Part shown: positions 16,832 to 23,994 of the stretch, piece after piece
Layout of the letters: each line of letters begins with the position of its first letter
Numbering within the stretch: the first letter of the stretch is position 1
Assembly (NCBI RefSeq): GCF_049800955.1
Contig: NZ_JBNAGA010000003.1
Coordinates: 186,001 to 250,000, forward strand
From: JAKVBH01 sp049800955
Lineage (GTDB): Bacteria > Pseudomonadota > Alphaproteobacteria > Rhodobacterales > Rhodobacteraceae
Direction: 5' to 3'
DNA length: 64,000 nt
Notes under the pieces: generated by a model
The model's input: only the letters and a program-made list of their open reading frames with translations
Databases searched by the model: none
Told to the model about the DNA's origin: nothing
Position numbers and translations under genes: made by a program

Positions 16832-18279
16832 GCAGGCTCTCCGGCGCTCACATAGGCTGTCTTGACGGTGGTGTAGAACTCGGCGGCGTAGCTGCCCTGT
16901 TCGCGCGGACCAAAGCTGGACGCCCCGCGCCCGCCGAAGGGCACATGGTAATCTGTGCCCGCGGTCGGCAGGTTCACCATGACAGTGCCCGCGCGCATGT
17001 TGGCGCGGAAGTGGCTGGCTCGGGCCAACGATTGCGTCATGATGCCAGCGGTCAGGCCGAATGGCGTGTCATTGGCGCGGGCCAAGGCTTCGTCATAGCT
17101 GTCCACTTTCTGCACGGCGGTGATCGGCGCAAACATTTCCTCGCGGTTGATCTGCATGTCGTTGGTGGTGCCAGCAAAGACGGCGGGGGCCATGTAGTAG
17201 CCCTCGGTTGCCATCTCCAGCCGGTCGCCGCCGCAGAGCAGCTCAGCCCCCTCGGCCTTGCCGATACCGACATAGTCGATATTGCCCTTGAGTTGGCTCT
17301 CGCTGACCACAGGACCGATCTGCGTGCCATCTTCCAATGCGTGGCCGACCTTCAGCGCCTTGGCCGATGCGACCAGTTTCTCAACGAAGGTATCATGCAC
17401 AGCGGAATGCACGATCAGGCGGCTGGCGGCGGTGCATTTCTGCCCCGTGCCGCCAAAGGCGGAGCCAGCGGCGTGGGCCACGGCCAGATCCAGATCGCAA
17501 TCGTCCATCACGATCAGCGGATTCTTGGAGCCCATCTCCATCTGCACCTTGGTCATGTTCCGCACAGCCGCCGCCGCGATGCCACGGCCCACGGGCACAG
17601 AACCGGTAAAGCTGATCGCGTCTACGTCAGCGCTTTCGACAAGGCGCTGGCCGACATCACGGCCCGGACCTGCAACGAGGTTGAACAGACCTTTGGGGAT
17701 GTCCTGACGGGCGATGATCTCTGTCAGAGCAATCGCGCTCGCGGGCGTGACATTTGCGGGCTTCCAGACGACGGCGTTGCCAAAAGCCAGCGCGGGCGCG
17801 ATTTTCCAGGCAGGTGTGGCCACGGGGAAGTTCCAAGGCGAGATGATTGCCACGACGCCCACGGCCTCGCGGCGCACGTCGATCTCGATGCCGGGGCGCA
17901 CGCTTTCTGCGAGATCACCATGCTGGCGCAGCACTTCGCCCGCGAAATAGGTGAAGAATTGACCCGCGCGGTAAACCTCGCCCTTACCCTCGGCCAGCGG
18001 CTTGCCCTCTTCGCGCGACAGCAAACGCCCGATCTCCTCCGCACGGGCCATGAGTTCAGTGCCGATGGCCATCAGCACATCATGGCGTTTCTGGATACCA
18101 GCGGCCCACCACGCAGGCTGGGCCCGGCGCGCGGCGGCCAGTGCCTGATCCAGCTGGCCCGCATCCGCTTGCGCATACATGCCGATCAGGTCCGACGTGT
18201 CCGAAGGGTTGCGGTTCTCGATCTGGGTGGCGCCGTCTGTCCAGGCACCATCGATGTAGAGTTGCGTACGATCGGTCAT
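16828..18279 (-). CDS. NAD(P)-dependent aldehyde dehydrogenase, ketoglutarate-semialdehyde-type
   Basis: The 483-residue protein has the ALDH catalytic Cys in GGTGQKCTAASRLIV and the general-base Glu in MEMGSKNP. The cysteine-loop form resembles 2,5-dioxopentanoate (alpha-ketoglutarate semialdehyde) dehydrogenases, but the true aldehyde is not certain. The ATG at 18279 is preceded by AGGAG; the frame is open a further 18 codons upstream. It is the first gene of the block ALDH, M19-like, BCCT, 558-residue protein, DUF3726, RidA, and faces a divergent LysR gene. Two LysR-type dyads lie in the 89-bp gap. Confidence 0.9.
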   Translation of the reverse strand: MTDRTQLYIDGAWTDGATQIENRNPSDTSDLIGMYAQADAGQLDQALAAARRAQPAWWAAGIQKRHDVLMAIGTELMARAEEIGRLLSREEGKPLAEGKGEVYRAGQFFTYFAGEVLRQHGDLAESVRPGIEIDVRREAVGVVAIISPWNFPVATPAWKIAPALAFGNAVVWKPANVTPASAIALTEIIARQDIPKGLFNLVAGPGRDVGQRLVESADVDAISFTGSVPVGRGIAAAAVRNMTKVQMEMGSKNPLIVMDDCDLDLAVAHAAGSAFGGTGQKCTAASRLIVHSAVHDTFVEKLVASAKALKVGHALEDGTQIGPVVSESQLKGNIDYVGIGKAEGAELLCGGDRLEMATEGYYMAPAVFAGTTNDMQINREEMFAPITAVQKVDSYDEALARANDTPFGLTAGIMTQSLARASHFRANMRAGTVMVNLPTAGTDYHVPFGGRGASSFGPREQGSYAAEFYTTVKTAYVSAGEPA

Positions 18280-18323
18280 GGGGATCTCCTGTTTTTCAAC
18301 TCTCCCGTAGACGATTGCATGCA

Positions 18324-18370
18324 ATTCAGTCATTCTGAAATTATTGAAGTTTTATTCAGGGTTTCTGAAT
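18324..18370. promoter_or_regulatory. Two tandem LysR-type operators
   Basis: Two copies of ATTCAG-N5-CTGAA(A/T) occur at 18324-18340 and 18354-18370. Their centres are 30 bp apart, about three helical turns, so both face the same side of the DNA. The downstream copy covers the lysR start codon, predicting autorepression; the upstream copy is placed to act on the divergent ALDH promoter. A separate perfect palindrome, ATTGCATGCAAT, overlaps at 18314-18325. Confidence 0.7.
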
Positions 18371-19238
18371 GTCTATAAAGCTGGAGATGCTGCGCACCTT
18401 TGCCATCGTCGCCGCCCAGGGCACCTTGTCAGGCGCGGCGCACAAGCTGGGGCGGACACCCTCGGCCGTATCGATGATGCTGAGCCAGCTGGAGCAGGAG
18501 GTCGGCGCGCCACTCTTTGAAACCGACAGAAAGTCTCGTCTGACGCCGTTGGGGCAATTGGTGCTCGAAGAGGCGCAGCGCGCGAGCGATGTGTTTGACC
18601 GCAGCGTCGCCGCCATCCGCCGCCATGCCATGTCCACGGCCGGGATCGTGCGGATTGCGGCTGTGCCCTCGGCCACGGTAGCGTTGCTGCCTGACGTGAT
18701 CGAGACGTTCCGCGCGCGCCACCCCGACGCGCGAATCGAGATCAGCGACGTGGACAGCGCCACGGTCCGCGCCCGCATTCAGCACGACGAAGCGGACATC
18801 GGGATCGTTTCGGCACAGCCCGAAGAGGCGCTGGAAGGGACGCGTATTCTGGTCGATGACCTGGGCATCGTCTGCGCCGAAAGCGGTCCGATCCACCGAG
18901 CTCATTTGGACAATACGGGTGCATCGGACTGGGACCTCCTCGCGCTCGAGCCGCTCATCGCGAACCCGCTGTGCGCGCTTGTCGACGCGCCTATTGTGGA
19001 GAAATTGAGCCTTGCGAGCACGTTGGAGGCGCGCAATACAACTGCAATCCTGTCCTTTGTGCGCCGTGGATTTGGGGCGAGCATCCTGCCGTTCGATGCG
19101 GTGCGCAGTCAGCCCGATGGGGTGGAGTTCTTCGTGCCTACGCGCGCCGCGAGCCAGCGGGAATTGCGCAAGATCGCGCAAGACCAAACCGCGCTGCGCG
19201 GGGCGGTTCTGGAATTCTGGCGGTTGCTGGACCGCTAG
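18369..19238 (+). CDS. LysR-family transcriptional regulator of the ALDH-BCCT block
   Basis: This 289-residue LysR protein has its HTH in TLSGAAHKLGRTPSAVSMML and a substrate-binding-like effector domain (about residues 90-289). The ATG at 18369 lies inside the second ATTCAG-N5-CTGAAT repeat, with CAGGG upstream as a ribosome site. It is divergent from the aldehyde dehydrogenase gene and is the obvious regulator of the 18.3-11.4 kb minus-strand block. The inducer is presumably the transported substrate or an intermediate. Confidence 0.92.
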   Translation: MSIKLEMLRTFAIVAAQGTLSGAAHKLGRTPSAVSMMLSQLEQEVGAPLFETDRKSRLTPLGQLVLEEAQRASDVFDRSVAAIRRHAMSTAGIVRIAAVPSATVALLPDVIETFRARHPDARIEISDVDSATVRARIQHDEADIGIVSAQPEEALEGTRILVDDLGIVCAESGPIHRAHLDNTGASDWDLLALEPLIANPLCALVDAPIVEKLSLASTLEARNTTAILSFVRRGFGASILPFDAVRSQPDGVEFFVPTRAASQRELRKIAQDQTALRGAVLEFWRLLDR

Positions 19239-19293
19239 GGAGGAAGGCTACATGGCTGGCGCGCGCGCAGGCCCGCTCTTGTGGCCCGTAATG

Positions 19294-19349
19294 TATGATC
19301 CGTCAGGTATGATCCGTCAGGTATGATCCGTCAGGTATGATCCGTCAGG
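19294..19349. repeat. Tandem repeat, four exact copies of a 14-bp unit
   Basis: The unit TATGATCCGTCAGG occurs four times without mismatch (19294, 19308, 19322, 19336). The last copies contain the 3' end and stop codon of the MerR gene, so its final residues (LTDHT) are repeat-encoded. Because 14 is not a multiple of three, gain or loss of a copy changes only sequence after the stop codon. Confidence 0.95.
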
Positions 19350-19747
19350 CAGGCGGAATGGTCGCGCAGCACCTCAAGAACCCGACAGTCGGACACCGTA
19401 TCCCGGCTGCACTCCCGCAGCATTCGCTTGAGTTCCGTGCGCAGGGCGTCAAGGCGCGCGATGCGAATTTCGACGTCCATGAGCTGTCGCTGCGCGATGG
19501 CATCCACGTCGCCGCAAGGCCGGTCCGGGTTGTCGGAGAGGTCCAGCAACTCGCGGATCGCGTCGAGGGTAAAGCCAAGCTGGCGCGCGTGCCGGATGAA
19601 GGCCAGCCGATCCAGATCGGTCTCACGATACCTGCGCTGCCCGCCTTCGCTCCGCTCGGGCTCGGGCAGAAGGCCGATCTCTTCGTAGTAGCGGATGGTC
19701 TGCACCTTGGTGCCGGTGCGCTTGGCAAGGGTGCCGATGGCCAGCAT
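19331..19747 (-). CDS. MerR-family metal-responsive regulator
   Basis: The 138-residue protein has a MerR winged helix (about residues 3-70), a dimerisation helix and a C-terminal metal-binding part. The HTH region reads IGTLAKRTGTKVQTIRYYEE. Cysteines at about 79 (RPCGDVDAI), about 112 (LRECSRD) and beyond (SDCRVL, SACL) match the CadR/PbrR/ZntR arrangement, suggesting a divalent soft metal over Cu+. GGAGG lies six bases before the ATG. It is divergent from the permease gene, whose promoter has the 19-bp spacer diagnostic of MerR control. Confidence 0.92.
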   Translation of the reverse strand: MLAIGTLAKRTGTKVQTIRYYEEIGLLPEPERSEGGQRRYRETDLDRLAFIRHARQLGFTLDAIRELLDLSDNPDRPCGDVDAIAQRQLMDVEIRIARLDALRTELKRMLRECSRDTVSDCRVLEVLRDHSACLTDHT

Positions 19748-19833
19748 GGAAAGCCTCCGTAGTTTCTACAGTGAATGTAGCTTTTGATCATTTCCGCGGG
19801 CCGTTCAAGGCCTGCGGCGGGTCGGCGGAAAAA

Positions 19834-19853
19834 CTTCAAGATATCTCTTGAAG
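19834..19853. promoter_or_regulatory. 20-bp palindrome overlapping the permease -35 element
   Basis: Perfect 8-bp arms CTTCAAGA/TCTTGAAG flank TATC. It overlaps the -35 hexamer of the MerR-type promoter and is too far upstream to be the MerR site itself. A second repressor, for example of the ArsR type, could bind here. Confidence 0.5.
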
Positions 19854-19878
19854 CTACAGTTGCTAGAGGTCCTATCTT
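19848..19878 (+). promoter_or_regulatory. MerR-type promoter of the permease operon
   Basis: The -35 TTGAAG (19848-19853) and -10 TATCTT (19873-19878) are separated by 19 bp, the overlong spacing typical of MerR-activated promoters. The spacer CTACAGTTGCTAGAGGTCC contains the CTA-N7-TAG/AGAGG pattern seen in PbrR/ZntR operators. It lies 26 bp before the permease ATG. Confidence 0.75.
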
Positions 19879-19903
19879 GCGAGTCGGACTTGGAGAAGAC
19901 GAC

Positions 19904-21085
19904 ATGACAGACAGAGGTATCCCCGCGACGTCCCGATCTTGCGACACGGGCGAGATCAATTTACCCGCCGAGGACCCGCCGCGTTTGACGTCCAAAAAGG
20001 CAGCGTCTTGCTGCGAAGGGCCGGACGAAATCGCAGTCTCGTCCTGTTGTGGCCCAAGGGCGGATGCAGATGCCCCGAATTGGCGGCGTTTTGATTGGAT
20101 GCTCTGGGGCTCAGGCGCGATCATTCTGGTCAGCTATCTTGCGGGCTTTGCGCTCTCCCATGAGGCCCCGTTCGGGCTTGGAGTCTTTGCCCACGGCGTG
20201 CAGGAGATGATGAACCTGATGTGGTGGGGCATCCTTGTGGGCATGCTCGCCGTGGGTCTGATTGACCGGGTGCCGCGCCAATTCGTCATCGGCATCATTG
20301 GCCGCGATCAGGGGGCCAAAAGCCTTGTGCGTGCGGTGCTCGCCGGGGTGTTGCTCGATCTGTGCAATCACGGCGTTCTGATGGTCGGTGCAAAGCTCTA
20401 TGAACGCGGCGCCAGCCTCGGGCAGGTCTTTGCCTTTTTGATTGCAAGCCCGTGGAATTCGCTGTCGCTGACGATCATCATTGGTGTGCTGATGGGCTGG
20501 GAATGGATGGCGGTGTTCCTCGTCGCATCCCTGCTCATCGCCTTTGCGACCGGTTTCATTGTCGAAGCGCTGGAGCGCGCGGGCCGCGTCAAACCCAACC
20601 CCAACCGTGAAGACCTGCCCGCCGATTTCCAAGTCTGGCGCGAGGCAAAAGCGGGACTGCGCAGCACGCGCTATGACATGGCCTTTGCGAAAGATGTTGC
20701 GCGGCGCTCCGTCACCGCCAGCCGCATGGTGCTGCGCTGGCTGTTCTTCGGCATTGTGCTGGCTGCCCTGATCCAGGCGACCGTGCCCACAGAAATCTTT
20801 GCGACATGGTTCGGTGCGACGCTCTTCGGTCTGTTCACAACCCTGCTCGCGGCTACGATCATCGAGGTCTGCTCAGAAGGATCCGTGCCGATTGCCGCCG
20901 ATCTGATGACGCGCGCGCAGGCGCCGGGCAACGCGTTTACCTTCCTGATGGCGGGCGTTGCGACCGATTACACCGAGATCCTGATCCTGCGCGAAGTCAC
21001 CGGGCGGTTGAAGGCGGCGCTTCTTTTGCCGCTGTTGACCGTGCCTCAGGTGCTCATCATCGGCTGGGCGTTGAATGCGGTTTAA
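19904..21085 (+). CDS. Permease of the ArsP/YraQ (DUF318) family with Cys-rich N-terminus
   Basis: This 393-residue membrane protein has about eight helices in two groups, with the family-typical IEVCSEGSVPIAADL and GVATDYTEILILREVTGR in the second half. The N-terminal 60 residues are unusual: they contain SCDTGE, SCCEGPDE and SCCGPRAD, vicinal cysteines likely to bind a soft metal or arsenical before transport. The ATG at 19904 has GGAGAAG upstream. It is driven by a MerR-type promoter and precedes DUF411 and cytochrome genes. The substrate is inferred only as a toxic metal(loid). A dyad (GTCGCAGG/CCTGCGAC, 21088-21127) follows the stop. Confidence 0.87.
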   Translation: MTDRGIPATSRSCDTGEINLPAEDPPRLTSKKAASCCEGPDEIAVSSCCGPRADADAPNWRRFDWMLWGSGAIILVSYLAGFALSHEAPFGLGVFAHGVQEMMNLMWWGILVGMLAVGLIDRVPRQFVIGIIGRDQGAKSLVRAVLAGVLLDLCNHGVLMVGAKLYERGASLGQVFAFLIASPWNSLSLTIIIGVLMGWEWMAVFLVASLLIAFATGFIVEALERAGRVKPNPNREDLPADFQVWREAKAGLRSTRYDMAFAKDVARRSVTASRMVLRWLFFGIVLAALIQATVPTEIFATWFGATLFGLFTTLLAATIIEVCSEGSVPIAADLMTRAQAPGNAFTFLMAGVATDYTEILILREVTGRLKAALLLPLLTVPQVLIIGWALNAV

Positions 21086-21163
21086 TGGTCGCAGGCGGGG
21101 TGCGCTGCCAAGTCACGAACCTGCGACTTGCCATGCGCATCCGGCCAGATGTAGGTCTATGTC

Positions 21164-21478
21164 ATGTGGTTGATACGCTTCTTGTTGATGACGGTTTTGA
21201 TATGCGCGGTATCGCTCTTAGGCGCGATGCAGGATCATCATATGGCGGCATCCCTCCACGAACAGGCGGCGACAAGTGCGATGGCGGATGCCCATCCTGA
21301 GTGCTGCGAAAGCAGTGCCGAACACGCACAAACCTGTCACCTGTTGCCCGCGCTGCTTCCAACCACGGCTTTGGCAGATGCGTCACCCGCCATGAGCGGG
21401 GATGTGTTTTGCGCCGCAAACCTCCGACTGACGGGACTTGAGCCGTCTGGGCCCCTCGATCCGCCCCGCATCCTGTGA
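21164..21478 (+). CDS. Small Cys/His-rich secreted or membrane protein
   Basis: A 104-residue protein with a hydrophobic N-terminal segment (about residues 3-21, ending LLGA) and a short polar part rich in His and Cys: MQDHHMAAS, HPECCESS, HAQTCHLLP. I do not recognise a family. Its composition and its place between a MerR-controlled permease and a DUF411 protein suggest a periplasmic metal-binding role. It could also be non-conserved. Confidence 0.6.
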   Translation: MWLIRFLLMTVLICAVSLLGAMQDHHMAASLHEQAATSAMADAHPECCESSAEHAQTCHLLPALLPTTALADASPAMSGDVFCAANLRLTGLEPSGPLDPPRIL

Positions 21479-21586
21479 TGCCGGCTGCGCCCGTGGACGG
21501 CGCAGCATTCACATCAGCATTCACATGACCGCGGGCCTCGCCCGCAGCGCTCCTTTCGGGCGCGCATCCATCGAGAGGTAACTCCA

Positions 21587-22078
21587 ATGAAACCGACTAC
21601 GAAACTCATGGCTTTCGCACCTGCCGCGGCTTTGGCCCTTGGCATGGTGTCTGTTGGATGGGCGGGCATTGCCCATGCCGACAGCCATCCCCGCATGGAC
21701 CACGCCACCATGCATGTCACGAAAAGCCCCACCTGTGGCTGTTGCGGCGATTGGGTCGCGCTGGCCCGACAGGAAGGCTACGACGTCACAATCACCGACA
21801 CCGAGGACACCACAGAGGTGAAACTGGCTGCGAATATTCCCGGCGAGATATGGGCCTGTCACACCGCGATGATTGATGGCTATGTCGTCGAGGGCCATGT
21901 GCCCTTCGCTGCGATTGCCCGATTGCTGGCAGAGCGGCCCGGGATTGACGGGATCGCCGTTCCCGGAATGCCCTTCGGATCGCCCGGTATGGGGGATGAT
22001 CCAAACGCCCGCTATGATGTCATCGCCTTTGGGGGCGATGCAGGCATGGGCGCGGTTTTCTACCGGGCTGGCCTGTGA
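21587..22078 (+). CDS. DUF411 metal-binding periplasmic protein
   Basis: This 163-residue protein has a signal peptide (cleavage probably after HADS at about 34) and then the DUF411 domain. The metal motif TKSPTCGCCGDW gives a CxCC site, and a further Cys-His lies in IWACHTAMI. DUF411 proteins are found in copper or other metal tolerance loci. It overlaps the cytochrome gene by four bases (GTGA). Together with the upstream permease it forms the MerR-linked metal-response unit. Confidence 0.9.
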   Translation: MKPTTKLMAFAPAAALALGMVSVGWAGIAHADSHPRMDHATMHVTKSPTCGCCGDWVALARQEGYDVTITDTEDTTEVKLAANIPGEIWACHTAMIDGYVVEGHVPFAAIARLLAERPGIDGIAVPGMPFGSPGMGDDPNARYDVIAFGGDAGMGAVFYRAGL

Positions 22079-22533
22079 CGCGGCGCGGTGTGGTCATCGG
22101 TGGAGCGGCCCTGATCGGGGCCGCTTTCGCCGCAATTGCCATCACCTTGCAACAGGATGACGACATTGTCCTGCAACACAACGATGCAGAGATCGTTGCG
22201 TCTGGTCAGGCTGTCTATGACACATATTGCGCGTCTTGCCATGGCGTTAATCTGGAAGGTCAGGAGAACTGGCGCTCACCGGGCGCCGACGGGCGCCTTC
22301 CCGCGCCGCCCCATGATGAAACGGGCCATACGTGGCACCATAACGGACATACGCTCTTCGGCCTGACGAAATATGGGGTGGCGGCTGCGATTGGCGATCC
22401 GGACTATGCCTCAAACATGCCGATATACGATGGCGTTCTGAGCGATGACGAGATCATCGCCGTCCTCAGCTATATCAAATCAACCTGGCCCGCAGAGATC
22501 CGCGCACGTCACGACGCGATGGAACGCAGGTGA
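22075..22533 (+). CDS. Class I c-type cytochrome
   Basis: The 152-residue protein starts with GTG overlapping the DUF411 stop. It has an N-terminal membrane anchor or signal (about residues 4-24) and one haem motif, CASCHG, near residue 57, with a probable distal Met ligand in SNMPIYDGVLSDDE. It would be a periplasmic electron carrier. Coupling to DUF411 suggests a redox role in metal handling, such as supplying electrons to or from a bound metal, but this is inference. Confidence 0.9.
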   Translation: MTRRGVVIGGAALIGAAFAAIAITLQQDDDIVLQHNDAEIVASGQAVYDTYCASCHGVNLEGQENWRSPGADGRLPAPPHDETGHTWHHNGHTLFGLTKYGVAAAIGDPDYASNMPIYDGVLSDDEIIAVLSYIKSTWPAEIRARHDAMERR

Positions 22534-22630
22534 AACATCCCGCCGCCGACCCATGGCATATCCGGCGCCCCTGAATGTGTTGAGGTCCTCGGGCGGTGAG
22601 GAGACGTCATAGCCCCGGGCGCTCCTTTTC

Positions 22631-22855
22631 TCAGCGGACCCTTTCCCCGATGAGGCGGATCCCCTCGGCGACCTTTCCCAAGGAATCGAGGAATATCCAA
22701 GCCGAACATACGCCTTTGGTTGTATGGGGCCGCTGAAAAACGGAGCGCCCGGCTCAATGCCGACACCATCGGGCGCTTTCACCCAAAGGCTCGTGCCACC
22801 AAACCGCGCTGCGCCAACCATCTCCAGTTTCGTTGCAGCACGGGCTTCTAAAAGT
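22631..22855 (-). pseudogene. C-terminal relic of a MocR/TauR-type regulator
   Basis: The minus strand encodes MVGAARFGGTSLWVKAPDG and then IEPGAPFFSGP...RLGYSSIPWER, the C-terminal end of aminotransferase-like MocR regulators. Roughly 15 residues are missing between the two parts. After PWER the frame shifts and the expected end AEGIRLIGERVR-stop appears in another frame, finishing at 22631. The HTH and most of the aminotransferase-like domain are absent. The flanking TRAP and pta relics make TauR, the taurine regulator, the most likely ancestor. Confidence 0.75.
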
Positions 22856-22861
22856 CTGTGA

Positions 22862-23262
22862 CGGGACTTTGCGAAGCTGCACGCTTCTGGCTGCTTTTTG
22901 TGTACTTGCTGTGATTCCAGATGATCGTGCGCACCTTGTTCGACTTTTCGTTCTCCTGAGGCGAAGCACTGTCAGTCCACATGTTCGTTTGGTTCGAGTT
23001 CTTTGGGGCCAGCGATGCGGCCAAGATGGGCGCGCACAACCGTGTGACCTTACAGTTCAAGTTTCTGCCGCCGAAGGCGATCATGTACATCGAGGCTTTT
23101 GCCAACCACTTATGGATCTCTTTCAACGTCTGCTTGGTCTACCTGGCGATCGATTGCGTCTTCAACAAGATGAACTGGTTGCAGTCTTCCCAGGCCATGG
23201 GGTTCCACCTGAGCTGGGTCTTCATCGTGCTGCCCGTAGCGTTCACGTTGATGACGATCCGC
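22862..23262 (+). pseudogene. Relic of a TRAP transporter small subunit (DctQ/TauL-like)
   Basis: One frame reads EAARFWLLFVYLL-stop-FQMIVRTLFDFSFS-stop-GEALSVHMFVWFEFFGAS and continues through AAKMGAHNRVTLQFKFLPP to VLPVAFTLMTIRAF. This is the four-helix pattern of DctQ subunits. The second stop (TGA) falls where the family has Trp (SWxEE). A 5' end is not recognisable and no large subunit follows. Sequence between here and the pta relic (to about 23436) is not recognised. Confidence 0.75.
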
Positions 23263-23436
23263 GCGTTTGCCGATGATGATCCCGCAGAAGACGGCATAGA
23301 ACAGGAGTTTCGCGGCAGTAACAGCTTTCTGATCCCAAATGGTTTTCGTGGCTATTGGCACGTTCTGGAAGCCACAACAAAGCACTTCGTCATCCGCGAC
23401 AATTCCGCCGACGGGCCCATTGTTTTGGGGCGCAAA

Positions 23437-23812
23437 ATGACCTCCATAGCAAAGATACTGGATACAGCCATCAGGCTGGATCTAAAGATCGTCCTGAGCG
23501 AAGGCGAAGATCCGCGCGTCATGGCCGCTGCTATTGAGGTGCGGCGGCTGAAACTGGCGCGGCTGGCGCTGGTCGGCCGCGCCGCCGTCATGGAAGCGGC
23601 TCTGTCCTCAGAGGCGATGCGACTGTGTTCATTTCCCCTAATTTGGACGCGGGCAATAGCGCGCAAAAAATCGCACAGCGCATTGGCGGAGCCCGCGCGG
23701 CAGGCCCAATTCTGCAAGGTCTGAGCCAACCTTCCATGACCTTTCAAGAGGCTGCGACACAGAAGACATCGTGCCCATGATTGCCTTGACTGCGCTTCAA
23801 AATCGCAAATGA
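23437..23812 (+). pseudogene. pta: Relic of a phosphate acetyltransferase gene
   Basis: The first part (about 23437-23610) reads IVLSEGEDPRVMAAAIEVRR...LALVGRAAVMEA, a Pta N-terminus. After a deletion, another frame from 23616 reads ATVFISPNLDAGNSAQKIAQ and GPILQGLSQP, the Pta C-terminal end. A second shift leads to DLSRGCDTEDIVPMIALTAL and a TGA at 23810-23812. The catalytic middle is gone. In roseobacters a pta of this kind sits after xsc and releases acetyl-CoA from the acetyl phosphate made from sulfoacetaldehyde. Confidence 0.78.
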
Positions 23813-23994
23813 ACTATGGGACAGCAGCGCGCAGCCGAAAGTGCAAGCACCGGGCTGCGCGCGGAGCAAACATCGAAAGCCATTCATCCTCTGGACGAGT
23901 GCCGACAGATTTGCACTTTGCTCAACGGCCCCGACCCAACAGATGGGAACTTTTCCCATAGTGCCCATAGTGCCCATGGGGGACGGAGGGGCGG

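Noticed and set aside
16945..18378. Open frame of 477 codons on the plus strand across the aldehyde dehydrogenase gene
   Set aside because: It is antisense to a well-supported ALDH; the translation is His/Arg-rich without any family pattern, an effect of GC-rich codon usage.
19294..19349. CRISPR-like repeats
   Set aside because: The 14-bp units are directly adjacent with no spacers and there are no cas genes.
22981..23724. A single 247-codon ORF read as one novel protein
   Set aside because: Its parts match two unrelated families (TRAP small subunit, then Pta N-terminus), with the flanking pieces in other frames; it is a fusion of relics.
23813..23994. Possible insertion sequence or transposase remnant next to the pta relic
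   Set aside because: No terminal inverted repeats or transposase motif could be seen; only a short doubled CATAGTGCCC is present.
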